64,000 nucleotides of DNA from Clavibacter michiganensis (GCA_002150995.1 MDHJ01000001.1:124001-188000); one strand, 5' to 3'. Shown: positions 27,810-37,682, counted from the first letter of the stretch. A program made the numbers and translations. The notes: a model not told the origin generated them from the letters alone.

Positions 27810-28769
27810 TCAGGCCAAGCGCTGCCGGAGGAACGCGAGCGTGCCGAGCTCGTCGTCGATGCCGCCGCCCTCGTGGCCGCTGTACTCCCACTCGGCGATC
27901 TCCTTCTCGCCCGCGTACGCCTCGAACGCGCCGTAGACGGTGGAGGCCGGGCAGATCGCGTCCATGAACGCCACCGAGAAGCGCGCGGGCGCGGTGGCCC
28001 GACGGGAGAACGCGACGCCGTCGAAGTAGCGGAGCACCGCGTGCACGTCGTCGGCGCGGCCCCGGTACGTCTTCAGGTAGTCTGCGATCTCGCGGTAGGG
28101 GTAGGCGTCGGTCATGCGCGCGGCGCGTTCGATGTCGCAGAGGAACGGCACGTAGGCGGAGACGGCGGCGAGGTCGTCGCGGAGGCCGGCGACCGCGAGC
28201 GCCAGCCCGCCGCCCTGGCTGCCGCCCTGCACCGCGATGCGGGCGGGATCCACGACGTCGAGCGAGCGCGCCACGTCCACGGCGCGCACGGCGTCGGTGA
28301 AGAGGCGGCGGTAGTAGTAGGTCTCGCGCGAGCCGATCCCGCGGGTCATGAAGCCGGGGATCTGCGGTCCGGAGGCGTGGTCGTCGGCCGTGTCGCCGGT
28401 GCTCCACACGGAGCCCTGGCCGCGGGTGTCCATCTGCAGGTGCGCGTAGCCGGCGGCCACGTACATCAGCGACTCCTCGGCGCGTCCGCGCCCGCCGCCG
28501 TAGCCGACGTAGGAGACCACGGTGGGCAGCGGGCCGGTCGCGCCGGCGGGGGTGCGGAGCCAGGCCCGCACGTCGGTGCCGCCGGATCCGGCGAAGGTCA
28601 CGTCCTGCACGTCGACGAGGGCGAGGTCGGTCTCGACCGGCGTCCGCCGCACGTCGAGGTCGTGCTGCGCCGCCTCCGCGAGCGTGTCGGCCCAGAACGC
28701 GTCGAAGTCCTCGGGATCGACGTGGCTGCTGACGTGGGCGCGGGCGGCGTCGACGGGTTCGATGAGCAT
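27810..28769 (-). CDS. CE7 family acetylxylan esterase / cephalosporin-C deacetylase
   Basis: A 319-residue cytoplasmic esterase. It has FDAFWADTLAEAA, SYVGYGGGRGRAEESL, YAHLQMDTRGQGSVWSTGDT and the nucleophile elbow AVQGGSQGGGLALA with Ser184; YSGHEGG near the end supplies the His. Family enzymes remove acetyl groups from short xylo-oligosaccharides. GGAGGATCC precedes the ATG. This suits plant-glycan use but it is not adjacent to a xylan cluster. Confidence 0.9.
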   Translation of the reverse strand: MLIEPVDAARAHVSSHVDPEDFDAFWADTLAEAAQHDLDVRRTPVETDLALVDVQDVTFAGSGGTDVRAWLRTPAGATGPLPTVVSYVGYGGGRGRAEESLMYVAAGYAHLQMDTRGQGSVWSTGDTADDHASGPQIPGFMTRGIGSRETYYYRRLFTDAVRAVDVARSLDVVDPARIAVQGGSQGGGLALAVAGLRDDLAAVSAYVPFLCDIERAARMTDAYPYREIADYLKTYRGRADDVHAVLRYFDGVAFSRRATAPARFSVAFMDAICPASTVYGAFEAYAGEKEIAEWEYSGHEGGGIDDELGTLAFLRQRLA

Positions 28770-28940
28770 GGATCCTCCGGGGCGGTGCGATGGGCGATCG
28801 GCGTCCCGCGAGCCCCCGTGGGCTGCGTCGCCTCGATCATCATGCCCGGAGGCCGGCGCCGGCTGCACCCCGGGAGGCGGCCCTTGACCGGCGCGCTGAC
28901 CCGGGCGGCGTGCGGCGGCCCGGATGCGGATCGCGCGCCC

Positions 28941-30929
28941 TCAGCTCACGTGCACGTCCGGCCGGCGCGATCGCACGGGCTCGGCCCGGCGGAGCACCTC
29001 GCGCGTGACGGGCGCGACCTCGCCCGTGCCCGTGACCAGGAAGCGGAGGAGGTTGCCGACGGGCGAGCCCTCGGTCCACTCGAAGTAGACGCCGGGCTTC
29101 ACGCCCGTGAGGTCGCGGACGGCGAGGAGCACCGCGGCGATCGTGTTGGGGACGTTGCCGCTCGTGACCTGGAGCACGCGGAAGCCGCAGCGCACGATGC
29201 CGCGCACCACGAGGTCCTCCTCGAACTCGGAGGAGTCGCCGGGCGTGACCTCGAGGAAGATCACGGGCGCACGCGCCGGGATCCCGCTGTCGCGCCGCTC
29301 ATCACTGGCCTTCCGCCGGTACTCGGCGATGCGCTCGTCCTCGGTCAGGCGCTCGTCGGGCTCGTCCGGCTCGTGGGCGATGATGCTCACCGCGCCGTAG
29401 TCCTCGGCGTCCTCCATGACGAAGGCGCGCGCCCGCTCGTCCATGGTGAGGGACGTGGCGCGCAGCTGGAAGGAGCGCTGCACGCGGCTGACGATGGACA
29501 CCGCGAGGATCCCGAGGATGAACAGCGCGGCGATCCGCACGCCGTCCGGCCTCTCGATCACGTTGACGACCGTCGTGTACGCGAACACCGTGGCGATCGC
29601 GGCGAACCCGACCGTGCGCTTCCGCTGCCCGGCCTTCCGCGCGGACAGCGTCACCGCGACCGACGCGGAGGTGATGAGCACCAGCACGCCGGTCGCGTAG
29701 GCGCCGGCCTGCGCGTCGACGTCGGCCTGGAACACGAGGGTCACGATCACGGCGATGGCCGTGAACACGAGCACCAGCGGGCGCACCGCCGCCGCCCAGT
29801 GCGGCGCCATGCCGTAGCGGGGGAGGTAGCGCGGCACGATGTTGAGGAGGCCCGCCATCGCGGAGGCGCCCGCGAACCAGAGGATGCAGATGGTGCTGAT
29901 GTCGTAGAGCGTGCCGAACCCGTCGCCGAGGAACCGGTGGGCGAGGTACGCGAGCGCCCGGCCGCTGGCCTTCCCGCCGTCCTGGAACTCGGCCTGCGGG
30001 ATCAGCAGGGTCGTCACGAAGCTCGACGTGATGAGGAAGGCGCTCATGATGAGCGCCGCCGTCGCGAGCAGCCGCTTCGTGCCGTGGATGCGCTGCCGCG
30101 GCACCCCGTCGGCGTCGTCCTCGCCGCGCACCTGCGGCATGACGGCGACGCCCGTCTCGAAGCCGGAGAGGCCGAGCGCGAGCTTCGGGAAGACGATGAG
30201 CGCGATGCCCACCATGACGAGCGGGTTGCCGTGCTGGGCGGTGAGGGCCGCCCACCAGTCGTCGATGACGACCAGGTTCCCGGCGACGTGGAAGATCGAG
30301 ACGACGATGACGATCGCGTTGAGCGTGAGGAACACGGCCACCAGCACGACGGCGATCGAGATCGCCTCGCGGAACCCGCGGAGGAACACGAACGCGAGCG
30401 CGGCGAGGAGCACGAGCGTCAGGAGCACCTCGTTGCCCGTGAACCACGACGGCGCGAACGGGTTCTCGACGGCGTGGGCGGTCGCGTCGGCCGCCGACAG
30501 CGTGATGGTGATGAGGAAGTCGGTCGCCGCGAAGCCCAGCAGCACGAGCACGAAGAGCTTGCCGCCCCACCAGGGGAGGAGGCGCTCGAGCATGGCGATG
30601 GATCCCTCGCCGCGCGGGCTCTCGCGGGCGACGCGCCGGTACACGGGGAGCGCGCCGAGCAGCGTCAGGAGGATGAGGACGAGCGTCGCGAGCGGCGACA
30701 GGAGCCCGGCCGCGACGGCCGCGATGGCCGGCTGGTAGCCGAGGGTGGAGAAGTAGTCGACGCCGGTGAGGCACATGACGCGCCACCACGAGTGCGTCTT
30801 CCCGACCGTCTCCGCATGCGGGCCGGGGTGCGCGCCGGACGCGCCGGGCAGGCCGTCGAGGAGCCAGGCGGTGATCCCGTCGCGTGCGCGACGCTGCTCG
30901 GGCGCGCGCAGCAGCTCGGGGGCGCTCAC
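28941..30929 (-). CDS. APC family amino acid permease with C-terminal cytosolic domain
   Basis: A 662-residue transporter. After about 40 N-terminal residues come twelve or so membrane helices, the first near [24 protein letters not shown], including [17 protein letters not shown] and [24 protein letters not shown] cytosolic domain of about 200 residues follows, starting [18 protein letters not shown]. The GTG at 30929 overlaps the TGA of an upstream 22-codon frame that has a much better ribosome site, so it is probably translated by coupling. The transported solute is unknown. Confidence 0.82.
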   Translation of the reverse strand: MSAPELLRAPEQRRARDGITAWLLDGLPGASGAHPGPHAETVGKTHSWWRVMCLTGVDYFSTLGYQPAIAAVAAGLLSPLATLVLILLTLLGALPVYRRVARESPRGEGSIAMLERLLPWWGGKLFVLVLLGFAATDFLITITLSAADATAHAVENPFAPSWFTGNEVLLTLVLLAALAFVFLRGFREAISIAVVLVAVFLTLNAIVIVVSIFHVAGNLVVIDDWWAALTAQHGNPLVMVGIALIVFPKLALGLSGFETGVAVMPQVRGEDDADGVPRQRIHGTKRLLATAALIMSAFLITSSFVTTLLIPQAEFQDGGKASGRALAYLAHRFLGDGFGTLYDISTICILWFAGASAMAGLLNIVPRYLPRYGMAPHWAAAVRPLVLVFTAIAVIVTLVFQADVDAQAGAYATGVLVLITSASVAVTLSARKAGQRKRTVGFAAIATVFAYTTVVNVIERPDGVRIAALFILGILAVSIVSRVQRSFQLRATSLTMDERARAFVMEDAEDYGAVSIIAHEPDEPDERLTEDERIAEYRRKASDERRDSGIPARAPVIFLEVTPGDSSEFEEDLVVRGIVRCGFRVLQVTSGNVPNTIAAVLLAVRDLTGVKPGVYFEWTEGSPVGNLLRFLVTGTGEVAPVTREVLRRAEPVRSRRPDVHVS

Positions 30930-30994
30930 GCGAGGGCCAACGGGGCGGCGCAGCGGAGCGGGGACGTCATCCGACCGTGATCCGGGCAGTGCAC
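30926..30994 (-). CDS. Possible leader peptide overlapping the permease start
   Basis: A GTG at 30994 with AGGAGG six bases upstream opens a 22-codon frame beginning MHCPDHGRM and ending PLALA. Its TGA overlaps the permease GTG in a shared GTGA. The permease has no good ribosome site of its own. This arrangement suggests a leader peptide that couples or attenuates permease translation. A lost base joining the two frames is an alternative, given the other frameshifts here. Confidence 0.45.
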   Translation of the reverse strand: MHCPDHGRMTSPLRCAAPLALA

Positions 30995-31137
30995 GGGGAT
31001 CCTCCTGAGGCGGCGCCGGGACCCCGTCTCGCGGATGCGACGGTCGGGCCCGGCTGCATCGTCGCCTCATCGTGCCACCTCCGGCGGCGTGCGGCGTGCG
31101 CGTGCAGGCGGCGGTCAGGTGGGCGGGCGCTCCGCGG

Positions 31138-32373
31138 TCATCCGCCCGTCCGGGCGCGCGATGCCCAGAGCTGCGCGGCGAGCCCGACCACGATGAAGCC
31201 GGACATCAGCGCCCCCATCGCGGTCGCGGTGCCGCCGAGCGCGCCCGTCAGCGGCGTCGCCAGGCCCCCGAGGCCGAACTGCAGCCCGCCGACGAGCGCC
31301 GAGGCCGTGCCGGGGTGCCGGTGGCCGAGCGCCTGCGTGAGGGTGATCGAGCCCGGGATCACCCACCCCCAGCCCGCCGTGACGAGGGCGAGCGCCGGCC
31401 AGACCAGCGCGGGGCCCGTACCCGTGACCGCTCCGGCCAGCACGAGGATCGAGCCGGTCGCGCAGGTGACGAGGCCGATCGTGAAGAGGCGGTCCTCGTC
31501 GAAGCGCCCGATGAGGCGTCGGAACACGAGGGTCGAGGCGATCATGCAGGACGCGTTCGAGGCGAACACCACCGTGTAGAGGCCCTCGCCGAACCCGTAC
31601 TGCTCCTGGAACACGAAGGAGGAGGCGGCGATGTAGGAGAAGAAGCCGATGGTCGCGGCGCAGCCGGTGACGAGGTACCAGCGGAAGCGGGGGATGCGCA
31701 GCAGCTCCGCCATGCGGCCGAGGACGGCCCGGGGCGAGGTGCCGCCGGTGCCGGTGCGGACGAGCGTCTCCGGCAGCAGCCGGGCCGCGGCGACGGTGAG
31801 CACCAGGCCGAGAGCGGCCAGCACGGTGAACGCCGCGCGCCAGGACCAGGACGTGAGCACGAGCCCGCCCACGAGCGGGGCGACGACCGGGCCGACGGAG
31901 TTGACGACGGCGAGGGTCGCGAACAGGCGGCTGCGGAGGGTGCCCGTGGCCGCGTCGCCCACCATGGCGCGGGCCGAGACCGCGGCGGCGGCACCGCCCA
32001 GGCCCTGCACGACGCGGGCGAGCACCAGGGTCGTCACGTCGGGCGCGAGGGCGCAGACGACGCTGGCGAGGGTGAAGAGGGCGGTGCCGGCGAGGAGGAT
32101 CCGCCTCCGGCCCACGCCGTCGCTGATGGGCCCGACGACCAGCTGGCCGACGGCGAACGCCACGAGGAACGCGGTCAGCGTGAGCTGCACCGAGGCCGTG
32201 GAGGCGTCGAGGTCGGCGGCGATGGCCGGCAGGCCCGCGATGTAGAGGTCGGTCGCGAACGGCGAGATGCCGACGATGAGGGCGACCGTCAGGAGCGGTC
32301 CGCGGCGCGCGGTCCACGACGTCCGCGGATCGGGATCGGGTCCCGGATCCGGGTGTCGGGCGTCGTCGCTCAT
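31138..32373 (-). CDS. MFS drug efflux transporter, Bcr/CflA type
   Basis: A 411-residue twelve-helix transporter. After a Pro/Asp-rich tail come [20 protein letters not shown] and [21 protein letters not shown], the motif A of Bcr/CflA exporters, then [20 protein letters not shown] and [13 protein letters not shown] (motif C, antiporter). It probably exports drugs by proton antiport. It is divergent from the short-chain dehydrogenase gene. Confidence 0.92.
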   Translation of the reverse strand: MSDDARHPDPGPDPDPRTSWTARRGPLLTVALIVGISPFATDLYIAGLPAIAADLDASTASVQLTLTAFLVAFAVGQLVVGPISDGVGRRRILLAGTALFTLASVVCALAPDVTTLVLARVVQGLGGAAAAVSARAMVGDAATGTLRSRLFATLAVVNSVGPVVAPLVGGLVLTSWSWRAAFTVLAALGLVLTVAAARLLPETLVRTGTGGTSPRAVLGRMAELLRIPRFRWYLVTGCAATIGFFSYIAASSFVFQEQYGFGEGLYTVVFASNASCMIASTLVFRRLIGRFDEDRLFTIGLVTCATGSILVLAGAVTGTGPALVWPALALVTAGWGWVIPGSITLTQALGHRHPGTASALVGGLQFGLGGLATPLTGALGGTATAMGALMSGFIVVGLAAQLWASRARTGG

Positions 32374-32490
32374 CCATCCCGACAGTAGCCCGGTCCGCTC
32401 GCGTCCTGCCGCCGTCGCGGGATGCGCCTAGCCTCGACGGAGGGCGCCGCGACGGCCGCCCCCACGCATCCACGAGGAAGAGGAACGCGC

Positions 32491-33321
32491 ATGACGACCT
32501 GGCTGATCACGGGATGCTCCACGGGGCTCGGGCGCGCGTTCGCCGAGGAGGCGCTCGCGCGCGGGAACGACGTCGTCGTCACGGCGCGCGACGCCGCGAG
32601 CGTGCAGGACCTCGCCGACCGCTTCCCGGAGCACGCGCTCGCGATCGACCTCGATGTGACCGACCCGGCGCAGGTGTCGCTCGCGGTGGACGAGGCGACC
32701 GCCCGGTTCGGCGGCGTCGACGTGCTCGTCAACAACGCCGGCTACGGCTACCGCGCGGCCGTCGAGGAGGGCGACGACGCCGACGTCGCGCGCCTCTTCG
32801 ACACCCAGTTCCACGGCAGCGTCCGCATGATCAAGGCCGTGCTGCCCGGCATGCGGCAGCGTCGGAGCGGCACCATCGTGAACCTCTCGTCCATCGGCGC
32901 GGCCCGCACGGGCGCCGGATCCGGGTACTACGGCGCGGTCAAGGCCGCGATCGAGCAGATGACCATGGCGCTGCGCACCGAGCTCGCGCCGCTCGGCATC
33001 GTCGCGACGGTGGTGGCCCCGGGCTCGTTCCGCACCGACTTCTCCGGCCGCTCGCTCACGCAGTCCTCCACCGTGATCGACGACTACGCCGAGACCGCCG
33101 GCAAGCGCCGCAAGGAGGTCGACACCACCGACGGCACGCAGCCCAACGACCCCGCGCTCGGCGCGAAGGTGCTCGTGGACGCGGTCGAGGCCGGCGCGCC
33201 CTACTACCTGCTGCTCGGCGGCGACGCGATCGAGATCGTCACCGGCGCGCTCGACGACCTGCGGCGGGACATCGACGACTGGGCCGACGCCAGCCGGTCG
33301 ACCGCGTACGACGCGGGCTAG
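32491..33321 (+). CDS. Short-chain dehydrogenase/reductase
   Basis: A 276-residue classical SDR. The cofactor motif TGCSTGLG is residues 7-14, followed by LVNNAGYGYRAAVEEGD, the serine strand GTIVNLSSIGAARTG and the active-site Tyr147-Lys151 in YYGAVKAA. AAGAGGA precedes the ATG. Its stop shares a CTAG with the opposite gene. The substrate is unknown. Confidence 0.92.
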   Translation: MTTWLITGCSTGLGRAFAEEALARGNDVVVTARDAASVQDLADRFPEHALAIDLDVTDPAQVSLAVDEATARFGGVDVLVNNAGYGYRAAVEEGDDADVARLFDTQFHGSVRMIKAVLPGMRQRRSGTIVNLSSIGAARTGAGSGYYGAVKAAIEQMTMALRTELAPLGIVATVVAPGSFRTDFSGRSLTQSSTVIDDYAETAGKRRKEVDTTDGTQPNDPALGAKVLVDAVEAGAPYYLLLGGDAIEIVTGALDDLRRDIDDWADASRSTAYDAG

Positions 33322-33656
33322 GCGCGCGGGGTCGTGCCTCCGCGGCCGGCCGCGTCCGTCGGACCGTCCTCGGCGGGACCGTCGGCCGCGGGCGCGGCCT
33401 TCCCGGTGGCCATCGACGAGCGGATGACCTTCGCGAAGTAGAAGAGGCCGAGCACCAGGAACGGCAGCCCGACCACGCGGGCGTCCTCGAGGAGGAGCAT
33501 CAGCACGACGCCGGGCACCGCGAAGGCGATCGCGAGGGCGACGTCGTTGTCCGACGACTCGTCGTCATCCGCCGGGGCGGGCCGGGTCGGCGCGTCGGGC
33601 ACGTCCGGGGTGCCGGCGGTGGGGTCTGCGTCCTTCGGTTCCTGTGTCCCGTCCAT
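33318..33656 (-). CDS. Small membrane protein, unknown function
   Basis: A protein of 112 residues with an acidic N-terminus (PADDDESSDNDVA), two hydrophobic segments (ALAIAFAVPGVVLMLLLE and VVGLPFLVLGLFYFAKVI) and a Gly/Pro-rich tail. The ATG at 33656 follows GGAGG closely; a GTG at 33665 is possible. Its TAG overlaps that of the convergent SDR gene. No family is recognised. Confidence 0.65.
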   Translation of the reverse strand: MDGTQEPKDADPTAGTPDVPDAPTRPAPADDDESSDNDVALAIAFAVPGVVLMLLLEDARVVGLPFLVLGLFYFAKVIRSSMATGKAAPAADGPAEDGPTDAAGRGGTTPRA

Positions 33657-33734
33657 GCCCTCCACGCTAGGCAGGGTGCGGGGTCGGCCGCGTCCGCCGA
33701 TGGGGGGAGGGCTCGCGGTGACGCGGCGCCCCCA

Positions 33735-34391
33735 TCACGCGCGCCCCTCCAGCTCCAGCAGCGTCGTCTTGGCGGCGAGCCCGCCGATGTAGCCGCCGAG
33801 CGTCCCGTCGGAGCGGAGGACCCGGTGGCACGGGATCACGACCGGCAGCGGGTTGGTGGAGCATGCCGTGCCGACCGCGCGGGTCGCCGCCGGGCTGCCC
33901 GCGGTCTCCGCGACCTCGCGGTAGGTGCGCGTCGACCCGTACGGGATCGCCGGCAGCAGCCGCTGCACCCGGTCGCGGAAGCCCGACGACAGGCGGCGGT
34001 CGAGCGGCAGGTCGAACGTGCGGCGGCGGCCGGCGAAGTACTCGTCGAGCTCACGGGCGGCCCGGTCGAGGCGCCTCGGGGCACGGAGGATCCGCGGGCC
34101 GAGCCGCCGGGCGAGGTCGCCGAGCACGGTGTCGTGGTCCTCGCGGGAGTAGGCGACGCGGATCAGGCCGCGCTCCGTGGCGGCGAGCAGGAGCGGGCCG
34201 ACGGGGGAGTCGATCGTGGTGAAGCCGACGTCGAGGGCGTCCGCGTCGTCGGCCGCGTCGGCGAGGCGCAGGCGGAGCGCCGCCAGGGCGGGAGCGGTGG
34301 GGGCGGCCTGCTCGAGCGAATCCGCGTCGAGGAAGGGGGCGTCGAGGAAGGGGGCGCCGGGGGCGGGCGCGTCGTCGTCGGGGTCGGTCAC
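33735..34391 (-). CDS. ogt: Methylated-DNA--protein-cysteine methyltransferase
   Basis: A 218-residue DNA repair protein with a variable N-terminal domain (VGFTTIDSPVGPLLLAATERGLIRVAY) and the conserved C-terminal domain: FRDRVQRLLPAIPYGSTRTYREVAETAG, GTACSTNPLPVVIPCHRVLRSDGTLGGYIGG. Cys188 in IPCHRV accepts the alkyl group from O6-alkylguanine. The GTG start overlaps the stop of the ECF sigma factor gene (GTGA), so the two are coupled. This pairing is common in actinobacteria. Confidence 0.93.
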   Translation of the reverse strand: MTDPDDDAPAPGAPFLDAPFLDADSLEQAAPTAPALAALRLRLADAADDADALDVGFTTIDSPVGPLLLAATERGLIRVAYSREDHDTVLGDLARRLGPRILRAPRRLDRAARELDEYFAGRRRTFDLPLDRRLSSGFRDRVQRLLPAIPYGSTRTYREVAETAGSPAATRAVGTACSTNPLPVVIPCHRVLRSDGTLGGYIGGLAAKTTLLELEGRA

Positions 34392-34975
34392 GGTCGGCTT
34401 CCTCGGGTCGGTGTGGTTGCGGGTGCCGGTGCGGGTGCGGGTGCGGCGGGTGCGGGTGCGGTGGATGCGGATGCGGGGCCCGCCCGCTCGCCCGGCGGAT
34501 CCGTCCCCATCGTCCGCCGCAGGCTCGCCACCCCGTCGGAGGCCGCGCGTCGCGCCGCCTCCGGGGTCCCGCCCACGATCGCCGCGACCTCCGCGTACGG
34601 AAGGCCGCCGAGGTAGCGGTACGCGACCGTCAGGCGCTGCCGCTCGGGCAGGCCCGCGACCGCGGACCACAGGTCGGGGTCGCCGGATCCCGGGACGCCG
34701 AGGTCGGAGATGCCCTCGGGCACGTCCTCCACGGGCAGGGCGCGACGGCCGCGGGCGCGGATCGCGTCGAGTGCCTTCCGGTGCGCGATGGTCACGAGCC
34801 AGGCGCGCACGTCGGCGCGCGGCCCCAGCCCCGGGTACGCGACGAGCGCCGACAGGAACGTCTCCGACCAGGCGTCCTCGGCGTCCGCGTGCCCGCCGAG
34901 CACCGCCCGGCAGACGCGGAGCACCACGGCGCCGTGCTCGGTCACGACCCTGTCGAACGGCTGCATCATCTCCAC
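34388..34975 (-). CDS. ECF sigma-70 family RNA polymerase sigma factor
   Basis: A 195-residue sigma factor. Region 2 is VLRVCRAVLGGHADAEDAWSETFLSALVAYP and WLVTIAHRKALDAIRARGR. Region 4 is LPERQRLTVAYRYLGGLPYAEVAAIVGGTPEAARRAASDGVASLRR. The C-terminal tail is an unusual Ala/Pro repeat ([14 protein letters not shown]). The GTG at 34975 is the longest start; ATG at 34969 or 34966 is possible. No anti-sigma gene is adjacent. It is coupled to the alkyltransferase gene, so both may respond to DNA alkylation. Confidence 0.88.
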   Translation of the reverse strand: MEMMQPFDRVVTEHGAVVLRVCRAVLGGHADAEDAWSETFLSALVAYPGLGPRADVRAWLVTIAHRKALDAIRARGRRALPVEDVPEGISDLGVPGSGDPDLWSAVAGLPERQRLTVAYRYLGGLPYAEVAAIVGGTPEAARRAASDGVASLRRTMGTDPPGERAGPASASTAPAPAAPAPAPAPATTPTRGSRP

Positions 34976-35331
34976 ACCGGGTAGACGCCGGGGCGGGGTG
35001 GTCCGTGAGGTCGGCGTGCGGATCAGTCTCGCGGATCCGGCGGCCGGCGCGCGCTCCCGGACGCGCGGCTTCGCCGGCGGACGGCCCTGCGCCCCGGCAT
35101 GTCCTCCCTGCGGACGCGCCGTGCGTGCGCTCGCGGTCTCCGGTGCCCCGGCAGTGCGGGTCGTAGGGACTACCCGTGACCCTCCCCGGGGATGACGACC
35201 CGGGACGCGCGCGTGGCGAGGATGGAGACGCGGCGTCCCCCGTCCGCGAACCGCTCCGTCCGGAGCGTCCCGTCGCCGGCCCGACCCCCCTCGGGTCGGC
35301 GGCGGAGCCCGCGCGACAGATGAGGATCCGC
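34976..35331. other. Divergent intergenic region, sigma factor / response regulator
   Basis: This 356-base stretch separates two divergent genes. It contains GTAGGGACTACCC at 35163-35175, whose GTAGGGA half-site recurs before the LPXTG protein gene. An open frame continues upstream of the response regulator, but it has no family similarity or good ribosome site. No other gene is seen. Confidence 0.5.
35163..35175 (+). promoter_or_regulatory. GTAGGGA-type site upstream of the response regulator
   Basis: GTAGGGACTACCC contains the short palindrome GTAG-GGA-CTAC. The same half-site appears as an inverted pair at 36207-36228 before the surface-protein gene. It may be the regulator's binding site; this is inference from two occurrences. 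Confidence 0.35.
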
Positions 35332-36069
35332 ATGGACAGCACCCTGAGCCCGGCCGCCCGCGACGACGAGGAGGCCCTGCCCGGCACCGCCCCGCGCGCC
35401 CTCCGCGTCTTCGTGGTCGACGAGGAGGCGCCCATCACGCAGCTGCTCTCGCTCGCGCTGCGGATGGAGGGCTGGGACGTGCGCGTCTTCGCGACCGGTC
35501 GCGGCGCGATCGCCGCCGCGGTGGACGACGCGCCCGACGCGATCCTGCTCGACATGACGCTGCCCGACGTCTCCGGCGTGGAGGTCGTGGGCGAGCTCCG
35601 GCGCGCGGGCATCGCCACGCCCGTGCTCTTCCTCACCGGCCGCGACTCCCTCGAGGACCGGCTCGCGGCCTTCGGCGCCGGCGCCGACGACTACGTGACG
35701 AAGCCCTTCGGCCTCGAGGAGGTCGTCGAGACGCTGCGCGTGCTCTTCCGCCGGCGCGGGCTCGCCGCGGCGATGGTCACCGCGGGCGACCTCGTGCTCG
35801 ACCCGGCCTCCGGCGAGGCGTGGCTGGCGGGCGTGCCGCTGGACCTGGATCCGATGGACCTCGTCGTCGTGCGCGCGCTCGCCGAGGAGCCGTCCCGGCG
35901 GCTCTCGCGTCGGGCGCTCGTGCACCGGCTGACGGACGCGGGCTTCGACCTCGTCGCGCCGCGCGCGCTCCTCGACCTGCCGTCGGTCACGGGCCGACGC
36001 GCCGGGCGCGACCAGGCGGTCCTGGTGGCCGTCGCGGGCGACGAGCTGGTGCTCGCGCCGGTCGTCTGA
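35332..36069 (+). CDS. OmpR-like response regulator with atypical output domain
   Basis: A 245-residue two-component regulator. The receiver has LRVFVVDEEAPITQLLSLAL, phosphoacceptor Asp74 in ILLDMTLPDVSG, Thr in FLTGRDS and Lys124 in DDYVTKPFG. The C-terminal part starts like a winged helix (GDLVLDPASGEAWLAGVPLDLDP, LVVVRALAEEPSRRLSRRALVHRL) but the usual VDVHVSRLRRKL recognition segment is replaced. GAGGA precedes the ATG at 35332. No histidine kinase gene is in the window, so it is an orphan. Confidence 0.88.
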   Translation: MDSTLSPAARDDEEALPGTAPRALRVFVVDEEAPITQLLSLALRMEGWDVRVFATGRGAIAAAVDDAPDAILLDMTLPDVSGVEVVGELRRAGIATPVLFLTGRDSLEDRLAAFGAGADDYVTKPFGLEEVVETLRVLFRRRGLAAAMVTAGDLVLDPASGEAWLAGVPLDLDPMDLVVVRALAEEPSRRLSRRALVHRLTDAGFDLVAPRALLDLPSVTGRRAGRDQAVLVAVAGDELVLAPVV

Positions 36070-36099
36070 CGTCGATCGGCCAGCGACCGTCCCGGTCGG

Positions 36100-36119
36100 C
36101 CACCCCAGTCCGGGGGTGG
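36100..36119 (+). terminator. Small hairpin after the response regulator
   Basis: CCACCCC (36100-36106) and GGGGTGG (36113-36119) form a 7-bp stem with a 6-base loop, 31 bases after the stop codon. Confidence 0.45.
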
Positions 36120-36129
36120 ATCCCGCGTG

Positions 36130-36228
36130 TCACCCCCGCAACTCCGGGGATCACGAGTCACACGCGTCACACTGCGCCGGAGATTTCCCCAGGCGCGTAG
36201 CGGGAATCCCTACAGTCGGCGGTAGGGA
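36130..36228 (+). promoter_or_regulatory. Repeat-rich control region before the LPXTG protein
   Basis: TCAC occurs at 36130, 36151, 36158 and 36167, the last two as TCACACGCG and TCACACTGC nine bases apart. Downstream, TCCCTAC (36207-36213) and GTAGGGA (36222-36228) form an inverted pair with an 8-base spacer. The second element shares its half-site with 35163-35175 upstream of the response regulator. No clear -10/-35 pair is seen. Confidence 0.4.
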
Positions 36229-36334
36229 GCAGATCCTCCCCGCCGCGTTCCCCGGACCCCGGAGCGCGTCCCCACTACCGCACGGACGCGGCACAGCCAT
36301 GGCGCGGACGGCGGTCGGCACCACTGGAGATGTC

Positions 36335-37617
36335 ATGACCCGTCCCACCCCCGCCGCATCCCGCGGCAGGTCGTTCCGCCGCGCCGCCGCCGGCGCCTGC
36401 CTCTCGGCGTCGCTCGTGATCCTGCCCCTCGCCATGGCGCCCGCCGCCCACGCCGAGACCGTCCCGGTGGACTCCGCGCCCGTCGCCGTGGAGGCGCCCG
36501 TCGAGGCGCCCGTCGCGACCCCGACCCCCGAGGCGGAGGCGCCCGCGCCCGTCGACGAGGCGGCGCCGACGCCCGCCCCCACCGAGGTCCCCGAGGAGGG
36601 CGCGCCCGCGCCCGTCGTCGACGCGCCCGTCGAGTCGACGCCGGCCCCGACCCCCACGACCGGCACGCCCGCGCCCGGCACCCCGACCCTCGAGCCCACC
36701 GTTCCCGTCGTCGAGCTGCCCTTCACCTGGACCGCGCCCGACCGCGGCGTCGCCCTCCCCATCACCGAGGCCGTGCCGTTCGCCGGCACCGGCACCGCGG
36801 GCAGCATCGTGACGGCCAGCTACTTCAACGCGGTGGGCGTCGAGTCCATCGCGGGCATCGGCATCGTCGGGGCGGACGGCTCGTACGCGTTCCCCGCGAG
36901 CTTCACCGAGCTGCTCGAGGGCTCCCGGACCGCCAGCGTCACGCTCACGCAGGTCGGCCTCGACCTCACCGTCAAGGGCGAGATCCGCGGCCTGGTGCGC
37001 TTCACCGAGGCGCCCGTCGGCCCGTTCGTGCGCGCCGAGGCGTCGTTCTCGACCATCTCCCCGATCACCGTCACCGAGGCGACCAGCCTCCTCGGGGCCT
37101 CGAGGTCTCCGCGACGGGCTACCTGCGCTACGAGGCCGTCGAGGTCACGGTCACCGCGCCCGACGGCCGCGTCATCGAGATCAGCGACGCGAACGCCGGT
37201 GTCGGCGTGGGCACGCGGTCGCTCGAGGACCTCGTGCGCGCCGACGTCGACGGCACCTTCGCGCAGCCGATCATCCTGTTCGGCGACGTCCAGCCGGGCG
37301 TCTACACCGTGTCCGTCGCCGGCCTGGAGTCGGGCCTCACGCAGGGCGGCACCGTCGAGCTGACCGGCGCGGACGCGGGCGGACCGGTCCTGCCGGGCGT
37401 GCCCACGCCGACCCCGGCGCCCACCGCGCCGTCGGTCGAGCCCGCGGGCATGCCGGCGAAGCCGATCCACAAGCCCGCCGCGCACCACGGCGACACGCTG
37501 CCCGTCACGGGCACCGACGGCGCCGCGGCCCTCGGCCTCGGCGGCCTCGGCGCGCTGCTCGCGCTCGCCGGCGCGGGCACGCTCGTCGCCCGTCGTCGCC
37601 TGCGCTCCGCGGAGTAG
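36335..37617 (+). CDS. LPXTG-anchored cell-wall surface protein (frameshifted)
   Basis: Restored length is about 427 residues. A long signal peptide ends AHA-ETV. A Pro/Ala/Glu/Thr-rich stalk follows (PVEAPVATPTPEAEAPAP and similar), then beta-sandwich segments (FAGTGTAGSIVTASYFNAVG, FAQPIILFGDVQPGVYTVSV). The C-terminus has the sortase signal LPVTG (37498-37512), a hydrophobic helix and RRRLRSAE. The frame shifts in the G-run at 37094-37097; one more G gives TSLLGGLEVSATGYLRYE. Sortase would link it to peptidoglycan. A strong terminator follows. Function is unknown; adhesion is possible. Confidence 0.85.
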
Positions 37618-37631
37618 CGGCACCGCACCAC

Positions 37632-37682
37632 CCGCACGACCGACGGCCGGATCCCCACGGGGTCCGGCCGTCGGTCGTGCGG
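37632..37682 (+). terminator. Very strong hairpin terminator after the LPXTG gene
   Basis: The arms at 37632-37651 and 37663-37682 pair perfectly over 20 bp, and the stem can be extended inward by four more pairs around a CAC loop. It begins 14 bases after the stop codon. It is the longest perfect stem found in the window. Confidence 0.9.
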
